The position numbers and the translations under genes were made by a program. From an uncultured Collinsella sp. (GTDB lineage Bacteria; Actinomycetota; Coriobacteriia; Coriobacteriales; Coriobacteriaceae), in the NCBI GenBank assembly GCA_902496275.1, contig CABVAC010000020.1, forward strand, positions 1-32,918: a DNA stretch of 32,918 bases, written 5' to 3'. The number at the start of each line of letters is the position of its first letter. Positions within the stretch are counted from its first letter, which is position 1. Shown here one piece after another: positions 7,819 to 15,468 of the stretch. The notes under the pieces are model-generated. The model was not told the DNA's origin. It did no database searches and worked only from the letters and a program-made list of their open reading frames with translations.

Positions 7819-7861
7819 GTTAACCTCGCATGGGGTCGAACCCGAAAGGGCGCGGCCGCTT

Positions 7862-8722
7862 TCACAGATTGAGTCTACCCTGGGGATCGGTGAAACCGTC
7901 AGTACCCTCCTTGAGTTTCTTCTCGTCTGCCTTCACGCGACGCTCGAGCTTTTTTGTATCCTCGGCAGGCGGTAGGTTCTCGGGAACAATTCCGCGGTCG
8001 ATGAGGCTGCCACGCACGCTCGTGTTGTTCTCGACGTGTTCTTGTTTGATCTGGTCCAGACCGTACAAGTCGTGTTCCTCGGCGTTGAAGGCCGTCATCG
8101 AGTTCGTGAGGTCCTTTGCTTTGATGAGGACATCGGCTAACCTGTCCGCCAATGCCGCGCTCTTGGGTACGCCGAGCTGCTGCTTCATTTCCGCCGTGCT
8201 TCTGCCGCCGAATAACGCCTCATCGCCCTTCGACTTGATGATCGCGAATCCTTTGGAGTCCACGCCGCGTTTGAACGCAATACCCGAGAGCTGTTTCTCT
8301 GAATCGGATAGCGAGTGGCGCGCCTGCAAGCGCTGAATCTCTGCGAAGCGCTGCTCTATGAGCTCTTGGCGGCGCGTCTGCACGGCAAAGTATGCCTGGG
8401 CGAGCGCGATCTCTGGCTTGTTTGAATCTCCGTTCTGTGCGATTAAATAGCATGCATAGCGCGTAAGTTTGTAGTCTTTAACCGCGCGAGCGGCGACACC
8501 GGCAGTTACCATTTTCGTGGTGTCACGAAAATGGGAATCAACTGGAGTTTTGTTTGTTTCGCACGAGACTTTTGCCCTCTTAACAACTTCGGCGAAGTTC
8601 TCCCATCGAGTGTACCCCATGGGTTCCATTAAATCGCGTGCGAGCCAATACTCAACGCCGTCTTCCACATGGGCGTAGCTGTCAAGTTCGACACGCCATT
8701 TCTCGATATCCCTGCTGTCCAT
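7862..8722 (-). CDS. dinD: DinD-like DNA-damage-inducible protein (Bro-N domain)
   Basis: A 286-aa protein close in length to E. coli DinD (274 aa). It keeps the family's landmarks: EYWLARDLMEPMGYTRWENF near residues 24-43, KMVTAGVAARAVKDYKLTRYACYLIAQNGD (about 70-99) and AYFAVQTRRQELIEQR (about 110-125). The N-terminal part is a Bro-N-like DNA-binding domain; the C-terminal part is charged. In E. coli DinD is SOS-induced and inhibits RecA strand exchange. Start is supported by AGGAGGAGAT just upstream. I see no actinobacterial-type LexA box (GAAC-N4-GTTC) in the 160 bases upstream, so SOS control is not shown here. Placement directly beyond a tRNA-Lys cluster, with lower GC than its neighbours, suggests acquisition by transfer. 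Confidence 0.88.
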   Translation of the reverse strand: MDSRDIEKWRVELDSYAHVEDGVEYWLARDLMEPMGYTRWENFAEVVKRAKVSCETNKTPVDSHFRDTTKMVTAGVAARAVKDYKLTRYACYLIAQNGDSNKPEIALAQAYFAVQTRRQELIEQRFAEIQRLQARHSLSDSEKQLSGIAFKRGVDSKGFAIIKSKGDEALFGGRSTAEMKQQLGVPKSAALADRLADVLIKAKDLTNSMTAFNAEEHDLYGLDQIKQEHVENNTSVRGSLIDRGIVPENLPPAEDTKKLERRVKADEKKLKEGTDGFTDPQGRLNL

Positions 8723-8750
8723 ATCTCCTCCTCGCTGGTCTATTTTCTAT

Positions 8751-8765
8751 GCGGGCTTTGCCCGC
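8751..8765. repeat. Hairpin in the dinD leader
   Basis: GCGGGC-ttt-GCCCGC (8751-8765) is a 6-bp perfect GC stem 29 bases upstream of the dinD start. It could be an operator or a leader structure. Confidence 0.4.
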
Positions 8766-8805
8766 TCTATATTCAGAATAAGGATACGCTGTCGTGCGGA
8801 CACGA

Positions 8806-8841
8806 ATGGGCCCCGTGCTGCTTCAAGCTCACGGGGCCCAT
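8806..8841 (-). terminator. Strong hairpin downstream of the flavoprotein gene, lacking a T run
   Basis: A 12-bp perfect stem, ATGGGCCCCGTG (8806-8817) with CACGGGGCCCAT (8830-8841), lies 43 bases after the stop of the flavoprotein gene. No T run follows on either strand. It may stabilise a 3' end or act with Rho rather than terminate on its own. Confidence 0.5.
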
Positions 8842-8883
8842 GGATATCGATTGATTGTGTTCTGCTTTAGATAGGTGTCCGGT

Positions 8884-10410
8884 TTAATCCGCTCGATAGT
8901 GCGATCCGAGACTTTCGGTCCGCTTACGCATGGCTTTGACCATCTCCGTCGACAGCTGAATCTGCGACTGTAGGCGGGCGAGGGCTGCGATCTCGCTGTC
9001 ATCGGCATGCGGCTTGCTCAGCGCCATGGCCTTGTCTTGCAGGCTTTCAAGCTGTTGCAGGGCCTCGGATAGGCCTGTTTCGGTCCTGTTGATCATGCAA
9101 TAGGTGCTCATCGTGTGCCTAAGGCTGTGTGTCAGGCGATCGGCATCTGTTGTGGCAATGCCGTACTGGGGGAGGGTGATATCCGTCTTCAGGGCCGCTT
9201 CAGGCTCTTTCTGCGCTGTGAGGGCTGCCGATGCGCCCGCGATACGTCCGAATACGATGCCGTTGGCGCTTGACAAGCCACCAATGCGGTCGGCGCCGTG
9301 CATGCCGCCTGTCGCCTCGCCGCAAGCGTAGAGGCCCTCAACGCCCGTGTGCGCGGTCTTATCGATCTTGATGCCGCCGTTAGCAGCGTGGGCATACATC
9401 GCAACGCGCATCTCGTCGGTCGGCGCGATGCCGTGCTCGTCTTGCAGCCAGGTGGCAAAGGTCTGCACAAACTCTGGGACATCCTCGCGGGGGAAGTCGT
9501 AGTGGAGTGCCAGGCCTTCGACACCTGCCTGATCGATGACGAGATCGATAGCGCGGGAGGCCAAGCGTGACGTGAAGGGGCCATATCCAGAGCGCTGCTC
9601 GAGCAGGTCGTTCAGCTTGTCGTCGGCAATATCTACCGGCTGGTCTACATGCACGTAGCGCCAGGTTTTCTCGTTGAAGACCAAGTTACGCCTGGGCTCG
9701 ATGAAGCCGGGCATCATCTGCATGAACTCTATATTAGTAAGTGTTGCGCCGTGCGCCAGTGCGATGGCCTGCGAGGAGCTGAGCACATCAGCCGACGTAA
9801 GGCTGCGCTCGAACAGGCCGCCTGTGCCACCGGCTGCGATGATCGTGGCCTTGGCAGCAAAGGGCACGATTCGATTTTCGGTAAGGTCGTAGAGTACGGT
9901 TCCGGTTATTCTGCCGTTCGTGTCCTCAACAAGGTCGATAAGCTCATGGCGGGGGAGCAGGCGAATGCCGAGCGACTCGATCCAGGTCGTCAGAGCGTCC
10001 TCAAGGGGCTTGCGGGTGAGGCCGCGCCACATGCGCGTCTTGTGGTCAAAGCAGGGGATAAATTGCTTTTGTTGAGCACTCTTGGCGCTTTGCGGACGCT
10101 GGAGCTCAACGCCCAGGTCTTGCTCGAGCCAGTCAATCGCTTGGGGAATGTCGTGGACGAACGTTTGGACGAGTTCGGGGTCGGCGACACCGCCGCCGAC
10201 GGTCTGGATGGTGTCGATGAGGTCCTGCTCGTCGTCTTCGTCGACGGGACCGATGAGGCCGAGGCCCCAGGTACCCGGGAAGAAGCTCGATCCACTCATG
10301 GTCTTGCCGGCGCTTGCCACAGTGACGGTTGCACCCGTGCGTGCCGCTTCGATGGCGGCACAAAGGCCCGCAATGCCAGATCCAATTACCAGTACATCAG
10401 TCGATTCCAT
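8884..10410 (-). CDS. FAD-dependent oxidoreductase of the L-aspartate oxidase / fumarate reductase flavoprotein family
   Basis: The 508-aa protein opens with the FAD Rossmann motif VLVIGSGIAGLCAA (about 6-19). It continues with the family's substrate-domain features, including AAGGTGGLFERS and the late HGADRIGGLSSANGIVFGRIAG segment, which matches the HGANRLGGNSL region of NadB and of fumarate reductase/succinate dehydrogenase subunit A. Length fits NadB (540 aa in E. coli). No nadA, nadC, or fumarate reductase iron-sulphur or anchor subunit is nearby, so an aspartate oxidase role in NAD synthesis is possible but not shown. There is no Tat or Sec signal, so it should be cytoplasmic. Start at ATG 10410 is preferred over a longer reading to 10467, because GAAAGGA lies just before it and the motif follows directly. 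Confidence 0.88.
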   Translation of the reverse strand: MESTDVLVIGSGIAGLCAAIEAARTGATVTVASAGKTMSGSSFFPGTWGLGLIGPVDEDDEQDLIDTIQTVGGGVADPELVQTFVHDIPQAIDWLEQDLGVELQRPQSAKSAQQKQFIPCFDHKTRMWRGLTRKPLEDALTTWIESLGIRLLPRHELIDLVEDTNGRITGTVLYDLTENRIVPFAAKATIIAAGGTGGLFERSLTSADVLSSSQAIALAHGATLTNIEFMQMMPGFIEPRRNLVFNEKTWRYVHVDQPVDIADDKLNDLLEQRSGYGPFTSRLASRAIDLVIDQAGVEGLALHYDFPREDVPEFVQTFATWLQDEHGIAPTDEMRVAMYAHAANGGIKIDKTAHTGVEGLYACGEATGGMHGADRIGGLSSANGIVFGRIAGASAALTAQKEPEAALKTDITLPQYGIATTDADRLTHSLRHTMSTYCMINRTETGLSEALQQLESLQDKAMALSKPHADDSEIAALARLQSQIQLSTEMVKAMRKRTESLGSHYRAD

Positions 10411-10598
10411 CGGATTCCTTTCTCGTCCGGCGCATTGTCGCACGGGTGATCGGCAATGGGGCCGCAAAGACCCGTCAAATCGGTAAAGGGCAAATATGGC
10501 AGGTGGGCGTCATGGACGCTCTGACGCTCCATCTCTTCACATCTCGTATTTCGCCCCAGCTGATATATCGGCATTAGATACCCTGCGCCAGCGCAAAC

Positions 10599-10631
10599 AA
10601 AAAGAGCCGCTACCTCGAAAGGTAGCGGCTC
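10599..10631 (-). terminator. Terminator of the scaffold/GGGtGRT unit
   Basis: GAGCCGCTACCT (10604-10615) and AGGTAGCGGCTC (10620-10631) form a perfect 12-bp stem with a 4-base loop. On the minus strand it is followed by TTTTT (10603 down to 10599), 36 bases beyond the GGGtGRT stop. Confidence 0.93.
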
Positions 10632-10666
10632 CAAAGCTCAACTATCTGAGCATCGCGCGGGCGCGA

Positions 10667-11671
10667 TTAGGCCTTGAGGGCCTCTTCGACGGCGACAGCG
10701 CAGGCGACGGTGGCACCGACCATGGGGTTGTTGCCCATGCCGATGAGACCCATCATGTCGACGTGCGCAGGCACGGAGGAAGAACCGGCGAACTGGGCGT
10801 CGGAGTGCATGCGGCCCATGGTGTCGGTCATGCCGTAAGAGGCAGGGCCGGCGCCCATGTTGTCCGGGTGCAGGGTACGGCCAGTGCCGCCACCAGAAGC
10901 GACGGAGAAGTACTTCTTGCCAGCCTCGAGGCGCTCCTTCTTGTAGGTGCCAGCGACGGGGTGCTGGAAGCGCGTGGGGTTGGTGGAGTTACCGGTGATC
11001 GAGATGTCGACGTTCTCGTGCCACATGATGGCAACGCCCTCGCGGACGTCGTCGGCGCCGTAGCAGTTGACGGCGGCGCGGGGACCATCGGAGTAGGGGA
11101 TGGTCTCGACGACCTTGAGCTCGCCCGTGAAGTAGTCGAACTGGGTCTTCACGTAGGTGAAGCCGTTGATGCGGGCGATGATCTGAGCAGCGTCCTTGCC
11201 CAGACCGTTGAGGATGACGCGCAGCGGCTTCTTGCGAGCCTTGTTGGCGTTCAGAGCCAGGCCGATAGCACCCTCAGCGGCAGCGAAGGACTCGTGACCG
11301 GCCAGGAAGGCGAAGCACTCGGTGTCGTCGGAGAGCAGCATAGCGCCCAGGTTGCCGTGGCCCAGACCGACCTTGCGGTCCTCGGCGACGGAGCCGGGAA
11401 CGGTGAAGGCCTGGATGCCCTCGCCGATGATGGCGGCAGCCTCAGAAGCGGACTTGGCGCCACGCTTGACAGCGAGAGCGCAACCGAGGGTGTAGGCCCA
11501 CTCGGCGTTCTGGAAGGCGATGGACTGGGTGTTGTTGACGATCTCACGCGGGTTGAAGCCCTTGTCGGTGCAGATCTGCAGAGCTTCCTCGAGGGAGGCG
11601 ATGCCGTTGTCGGCGAGGCACTTGTTGATCTTGTCAGCGCGGCGCTCGTAACCTTCGAACGTAACAGTCAT
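10667..11671 (-). CDS. GGGtGRT protein (uncharacterised partner of an Fe-S scaffold)
   Basis: A 334-aa protein with the eponymous motif GGGTGRT at residues 260-266. Families named for this motif are found in anaerobes next to a U-type Fe-S scaffold gene, as here, and have no established reaction that I know. Other conserved-looking stretches are GLGHGNLGAMLLSDDTECFAFLAGHESFAAAEG (about 102-134) and the C-terminal HVDMMGLIGMGNNPMVGATV. Scattered cysteines (C18, C34, C64, C119, C203) do not form a classic cluster motif. There is no signal peptide or membrane helix. The RBS GGGAGG is 8 bases upstream of the ATG. It lies 18 bases after the scaffold gene and shares its terminator, so the two are almost certainly one operon. 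Confidence 0.85.
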   Translation of the reverse strand: MTVTFEGYERRADKINKCLADNGIASLEEALQICTDKGFNPREIVNNTQSIAFQNAEWAYTLGCALAVKRGAKSASEAAAIIGEGIQAFTVPGSVAEDRKVGLGHGNLGAMLLSDDTECFAFLAGHESFAAAEGAIGLALNANKARKKPLRVILNGLGKDAAQIIARINGFTYVKTQFDYFTGELKVVETIPYSDGPRAAVNCYGADDVREGVAIMWHENVDISITGNSTNPTRFQHPVAGTYKKERLEAGKKYFSVASGGGTGRTLHPDNMGAGPASYGMTDTMGRMHSDAQFAGSSSVPAHVDMMGLIGMGNNPMVGATVACAVAVEEALKA

Positions 11672-11689
11672 AGTTATTTCCCTCCCTTT

Positions 11690-12424
11690 CTACTCGTGAA
11701 CCGGGAACACGCTGGCGACGGAGTGAGTCTCCTCGTCGGTGCGCGGGTCGATGTACTTGGCAGCGTTCTCCCACTGACCATAGTGGCCCATAGCGCCAGC
11801 GATGGCCTCCTCGGGGGTCTTGCCGGCCTTGACGGCGTCGGTGAACTTACCGAGGTTCAGGAACTCGAACGCGATGATCTCGTTCTTGTCGTTGAGAGCC
11901 ATGCGGGTGACGTAGCCCTGAGCGAGCTCGAGGTAACGGGCGCCCTTGGCCTTGGTGCCGAACATGGTGCCGACCTGGGAGCGAAGGCCCTTGCCGAGGT
12001 CGTCGAGGGAGGCGCCCACGGGCAGGCCGCCCTCGGAGAACGCGGTCTGGCTGCGGCCGTAAACGATCTGCAGGAAGATCTCGCGCATAGCAACGTTGAT
12101 GGCGTCGCAGACGAGGTCGGTGTTGAGGGCCTCGAGGATGGTCTTACCGGGAAGGATCTCGGAAGCCATGGCGGCAGAGTGGGTCATGCCCGAGCAGCCG
12201 ATGGTCTCAACGAGGGCCTCCTCGATGATGCCGTCCTTGACGTTCAGCGTGAGCTTGCAGGCGCCCTGCTGAGGTGCGCACCAACCCACACCGTGCGTAA
12301 GACCGGAGATGTCGGTAATCTCCTTAGCCTGGACCCACTTGCCCTCCTCGGGGATGGGTGCGGGGCCGTGGTATGCACCCTTGGCAACGGGGCACATGTT
12401 CTCCACTTCCTGTGAGTACTGCAT
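11690..12424 (-). CDS. Iron-sulphur cluster assembly scaffold protein (NifU/IscU-like), partner of GGGtGRT protein
   Basis: A 244-aa protein beginning MQYSQEVENMCPVAKG. The U-type scaffold core is suggested by C49 and C56 (GWCAPQQGACKL) and by C77 in ETIGCSGMTHSAAMASE, which matches the second Cys block of IscU/NifU; C106 is a further candidate ligand. It lacks the third Cys pattern of SufU and is about 100 residues longer, with a distinct C-terminal region ending in a Tyr-Ile-Asp-Pro segment. This variant is typical of anaerobes and is paired with GGGtGRT genes. Start at ATG 12424 has AGAGGAGAGG upstream; the longer reading to 12508 lacks such support. Which client proteins it serves is unknown. 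Confidence 0.85.
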   Translation of the reverse strand: MQYSQEVENMCPVAKGAYHGPAPIPEEGKWVQAKEITDISGLTHGVGWCAPQQGACKLTLNVKDGIIEEALVETIGCSGMTHSAAMASEILPGKTILEALNTDLVCDAINVAMREIFLQIVYGRSQTAFSEGGLPVGASLDDLGKGLRSQVGTMFGTKAKGARYLELAQGYVTRMALNDKNEIIAFEFLNLGKFTDAVKAGKTPEEAIAGAMGHYGQWENAAKYIDPRTDEETHSVASVFPVHE

Positions 12425-12827
12425 GCCTCTCCTCTCTATCGTGTTGGCGTCCCGTCTGGGGGTCGTGGCTGGCGATTGCCGGGCGACCCTTCGAAAGGGA
12501 CATGACATGCAGCCCCTATAATACCGCGAAATGCACGGAATATTCGGCGAACGGCTCAGTTTTCGTAGCGAGAAGTCCGGAAGTTTTAATTGAAACGGTT
12601 TAACTCTATGTTCTGTGGTCGCGAACTTCCGTAGAGGGGGTCCGTCTTGGGCAAGCTATTGGTCAGCTCTTGTAAGCATTGCGGGGGTTGACCTGTTGCA
12701 ACGGTGCCGTTCGCCGCCTGATTTCTGCCTTTGGCCGCGCGAGTGTATTGTTTTGCGTGAATGTTTTGATGGCACGCTTCAATCGTGCTGTATTGGATGG
12801 CAAGCAGATCCCGGCGAAGGGAGCGCC
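12425..12827. other. Intergenic region between scaffold gene and RAYT
   Basis: No gene is supported here. TATAAT occurs at 12517-12522 on the plus strand. Read on the minus strand, the same area gives TATTAT, a possible -10 for the scaffold operon, but no good -35 box accompanies either. A small hairpin, CCCTT-cga-AAGGG, lies at 12488-12500. An open frame from 12615 continuing into the RAYT gene has no ribosome site and Cys/Arg-rich composition, so I treat it as non-coding. Confidence 0.4.
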
Positions 12828-13637
12828 ATGCAGCGCGTTTGGAGAACGGTTACCGGCTTTTACCATGTCTGTGCCCGCGGTACGGGCAGGCAGCTCATCT
12901 TTGAGGGCGATGAAGACCGGTGGGAGTTTTTGGAGCTGATGCGCGAGTGCTGCTGCGAGGAGGGTGTGACGGTTATCGCCTGGTGCCTTATGGGCAATCA
13001 CGTGCATTTGGTGCTTACAGATTACGAGGACAGGATGAGCGCGGCGATGCACCGGTTGCTTTTGACGTACGCGCGGCGGTTCAATAAACGCACGGGGCGC
13101 ACAGGGCATCTGTTCCAGAACCGTTTTGACCGGCGCTCGCTCGATACCGACTGGCAGGTGATGGAGGCTATTCGCTCCGTACACGCCGATCCGCAGGAGG
13201 CGGGCATCGGTCTCATTGAGCGTTATCCCTGGAGCAGCTTTGCGGAACATCTACGCTCTTACGACTGTGATGCGGCCGATGCCGCGAGGGGATTTTCTGA
13301 TCCTTCTTGCGTGCTTGAACTTTTTGGTTCTGCCGAGGGCTTTATTGCCTATTCGCTTTCGACGCCCGACGGCAGCGAGCCGGCGCTGTGCGATATGAAA
13401 GATACAGAGTGGGAACGCCACGCCTTTGCCGACAAGTTGGCGAAGAGCCTCGGGGTTCCGCTCAATGGGGTTAAAACTGAACCGCCGGCGCAGCGCGATA
13501 TCGTTATTGTTGGATTGAACAATGCCGGCTTTACGGTGCGCCAGATTGAGCGGTATACCGGGATTGGCAAAAGTACCGTCTCTCGTATCGTGCGCGCTTA
13601 TGCTCAGGTGGACGCGCAGGTCGAGGGATCGAAATAA
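12828..13637 (+). CDS. REP-associated tyrosine transposase (RAYT, Y1_Tnp / TnpA_REP family)
   Basis: A single-domain HUH nuclease related to IS200/IS605 transposases. The metal-binding HUH motif is HVH (H58, H60) in AWCLMGNHVHLVL. The catalytic Tyr is Y81 in LLLTYARRFNKRTG, followed by the family's GHLFQNRF. These nick or move single-stranded DNA near REP hairpins. The 269-aa product has an added C-terminal helix-turn-helix (about 220-260, NNAGFTVRQIERYTGIGKST), seen in longer members. Start at ATG 12828 has AAGGGAG (12817-12823) 4 bases upstream. No terminal inverted repeats, target duplication or second transposase were found, so it looks like a resident RAYT rather than an active insertion sequence. 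Confidence 0.9.
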   Translation: MQRVWRTVTGFYHVCARGTGRQLIFEGDEDRWEFLELMRECCCEEGVTVIAWCLMGNHVHLVLTDYEDRMSAAMHRLLLTYARRFNKRTGRTGHLFQNRFDRRSLDTDWQVMEAIRSVHADPQEAGIGLIERYPWSSFAEHLRSYDCDAADAARGFSDPSCVLELFGSAEGFIAYSLSTPDGSEPALCDMKDTEWERHAFADKLAKSLGVPLNGVKTEPPAQRDIVIVGLNNAGFTVRQIERYTGIGKSTVSRIVRAYAQVDAQVEGSK

Positions 13638-13648
13638 AGGCAGAAAAG

Positions 13649-13687
13649 AAAAATGGCCGAACCGCTCTTAGTCAAGCGATTCGGCCA
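13649..13687 (-). terminator. Terminator of the suf operon
   Basis: TGGCCGAA (13654-13661) pairs with TTCGGCCA (13680-13687). After one mismatch a further short stem (CGCT/AGCG) extends it. On the minus strand TTTTT follows. It lies 28 bases beyond the sufU stop and 11 bases after the convergent RAYT stop. Confidence 0.75.
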
Positions 13688-13715
13688 ACGAAATTCTTAA
13701 GATTTGGGATAAATA

Positions 13716-14150
13716 CTACTGATTATTTTGCCCCTCGAGCATGCCGTCGAGGGTGCGCCAGGCGAGCTCGGCGCATTTGACGCGGGCGGGCATGTGCGAG
13801 ATGTCCTGGAGCTGGGCGGCCTCGTCCAGGTCTTCCAGGTCCTCCTCGGAGAGCTGCTCGCCGCGGATCATGGCGAGGAAGAGCTCTGCCAGGCGGTGAG
13901 CTTCCTCGACGGTCTCGCCGGTGATGAGGTCGGCCATGATGTCGGCACTGGCCTGACTGATGGCGCAGCCGTGGCCGGTAAAGGAGGCCTCCTCGATCAC
14001 GCCGTTCTCGACGCGCAGCTGCAAGGTGAGCTCGTCGCCGCAGCTGGGGTTGATGCCGTCGTGCTCGTGCGTGGGAGCATCCATCTCGTACTTATAGTCG
14101 GGGTGCGAGTTGTGCTCCATAAATGTGGTGGAGGTGTACAGATTACCCAT
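13716..14150 (-). CDS. sufU: Zinc-dependent sulphurtransferase SufU
   Basis: Accepts persulphide sulphur from SufS and passes it to the SufBCD scaffold. The 144-aa protein has the SufU zinc site: C37 and D39 (NPSCGDEL), C62 (GHGCAISQASADIM) and C126 (ARVKCAELAW). The insertion between the second and third Cys blocks, absent from IscU, marks SufU. Start at ATG 14150 overlaps the end of sufS by 8 bases (ATGGGTAA), so translation is probably coupled. A longer reading to 14282 would run through sufS in another frame and is not supported. It is the last gene of the operon. Confidence 0.95.
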   Translation of the reverse strand: MGNLYTSTTFMEHNSHPDYKYEMDAPTHEHDGINPSCGDELTLQLRVENGVIEEASFTGHGCAISQASADIMADLITGETVEEAHRLAELFLAMIRGEQLSEEDLEDLDEAAQLQDISHMPARVKCAELAWRTLDGMLEGQNNQ

Positions 14151-15468
14151 TGAACGTGCTCCAAACGTGATGTAGGCCGGCGATGAACTTGTCGATGTCG
14201 GCCTTGTCGTTGTAGAAGGCCACGCTGGCGCGGCAGCAGGCGAGGTTCTCGACGCCCAGCCAGGTGAGCAGCGGCTGTGCACAGTGGTGGCCGGCGCGAA
14301 TGCAGACGCCGTCCATGTCCATGATGCTCGCGACGTCGTGCGGGTGGATGCCCTTGACGTTAAAGCTCACAACGCCGTGGTGGTTGTCCCAATAGATGGA
14401 GCCGATGATCTGGACAAAGTCGAGCTGCATGAGCTCGCCCATCAGGTAGTGGACGAGTGCCTGCTCGCGGGCCTGGATGTTCTCGTAACCCACCGTGTTG
14501 ACCAGGTAATCAAGGGCGGCGCCCGTGGCGAAGATGCCGGCGGCGTCCTGCGTGCCGGCCTCGAACTTCTCGGGGACGGGCGCCCAGACGGCTTCCTGCT
14601 CGGTGACAGAGTCGATCATTTCGCCGCCGGTGAGCATGGGCGGCATGGCGTTGAGCAGGTCCATCTTGCCCCACAGCACGCCGATGCCCATGGGGCCCAT
14701 GGCCTTGTGCGCGCTAAAGGCAAAGAAATCGGCGCCCAGATCGGCCACATCGACCGGCATGTGCGGCAGCGACTGCGCGCCGTCGACGACCAGATAGCCG
14801 CCGTACTTGTGCACGAGCTTGCCGAGATTCTTGACCGGGTTCTCGACGCCCAGCACGTTAGACACCTGACCCACGGCCAAGATTTTGGTCTTGGGGCCCA
14901 CCTTGGACAGAACCTCCTCGGTGGTGAGTTGACCGGTCTTGGTGGGGTAGAGGTAGACGAGCTTGGCGCCGGTCTCGCGGCAGACCTGCTGCCACGGAAT
15001 CAGGTTGGAGTGGTGCTCCATGATGGTGATGACGACCTCGTCACCGGGCTCGAGCACCGTGGGTGCAAAGCTCTTGGCGACCAGGTTGAGCGACTCGCTC
15101 GTGTTGCGGGTGAAGACGACCTCGTTGGCCTGTGAGGCGCCGATGAGGTCGGCGATCTGCTGGCGGACCTTCGCGATGGCGTCGGTTGCCTCGACGGACA
15201 GCGAGTACAGGCCGCGCAGGGGGTTGGCGTTCATGCGCTGGTAGAAGTCGCGTTCGGCGTCGAGCACACAGGCAGGGCGCTGCGCGGTGGCGGCGCTATC
15301 GAGGAAGGCGATCTCGGGGTGCTGCTGGAACAGCGGGAACTGGCCCTTGTAGGGGTTGGTCTCGATGTCCACGGTGGGCCAGCAGCGCGAAGCCTCGTCG
15401 CTGGCGTCGAGCTCCATGGGCTCGGGGGCAGTACAGGTATCGCATTTAACGTGCTCGGTGTCGATCAT
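14143..15468 (-). CDS. sufS: Cysteine desulphurase SufS
   Basis: PLP enzyme that takes sulphur from cysteine, giving alanine and an enzyme persulphide. The PLP lysine is K255 in FSAHKAMGPMGIG. Supporting residues are EHHSN (H152, H153) and VVDGAQS (D229). The persulphide Cys is C412 in CCRASVAFYN, matching the CRAS Cys of E. coli SufS. Length is 441 aa, against about 406 for E. coli, the excess being an N-terminal stretch of about 35 residues that carries CDTC. The ATG overlaps the sufD stop by 4 bases (ATGA), and AGAGGAG lies upstream. A sulphur relay to SufU is the expected pairing in Gram-positives; no sufE is present. Confidence 0.95.
   Translation of the reverse strand: MIDTEHVKCDTCTAPEPMELDASDEASRCWPTVDIETNPYKGQFPLFQQHPEIAFLDSAATAQRPACVLDAERDFYQRMNANPLRGLYSLSVEATDAIAKVRQQIADLIGASQANEVVFTRNTSESLNLVAKSFAPTVLEPGDEVVITIMEHHSNLIPWQQVCRETGAKLVYLYPTKTGQLTTEEVLSKVGPKTKILAVGQVSNVLGVENPVKNLGKLVHKYGGYLVVDGAQSLPHMPVDVADLGADFFAFSAHKAMGPMGIGVLWGKMDLLNAMPPMLTGGEMIDSVTEQEAVWAPVPEKFEAGTQDAAGIFATGAALDYLVNTVGYENIQAREQALVHYLMGELMQLDFVQIIGSIYWDNHHGVVSFNVKGIHPHDVASIMDMDGVCIRAGHHCAQPLLTWLGVENLACCRASVAFYNDKADIDKFIAGLHHVWSTFNG

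Noticed and set aside
7820..7861. Possible attachment site after tRNA-Lys (GGGGTCGAACCC at 7831-7842)
   Set aside because: It is the reverse complement of the T arm, not a direct copy, and no integrase or second copy is present.
8723..8883. LexA/SOS box upstream of dinD
   Set aside because: No GAAC-N4-GTTC or close variant found on either strand.
10496..12415. 639-codon open frame on the plus strand opposite the scaffold and GGGtGRT genes
   Set aside because: It is antisense to two well-supported genes; composition is Val/Gly/Asp-rich as expected from high-GC reverse reading, with no motif.
12615..12827. N-terminal extension of the RAYT reading frame
   Set aside because: No ribosome site, Cys/Arg-rich composition, and the normal RAYT N-terminus begins at 12828.
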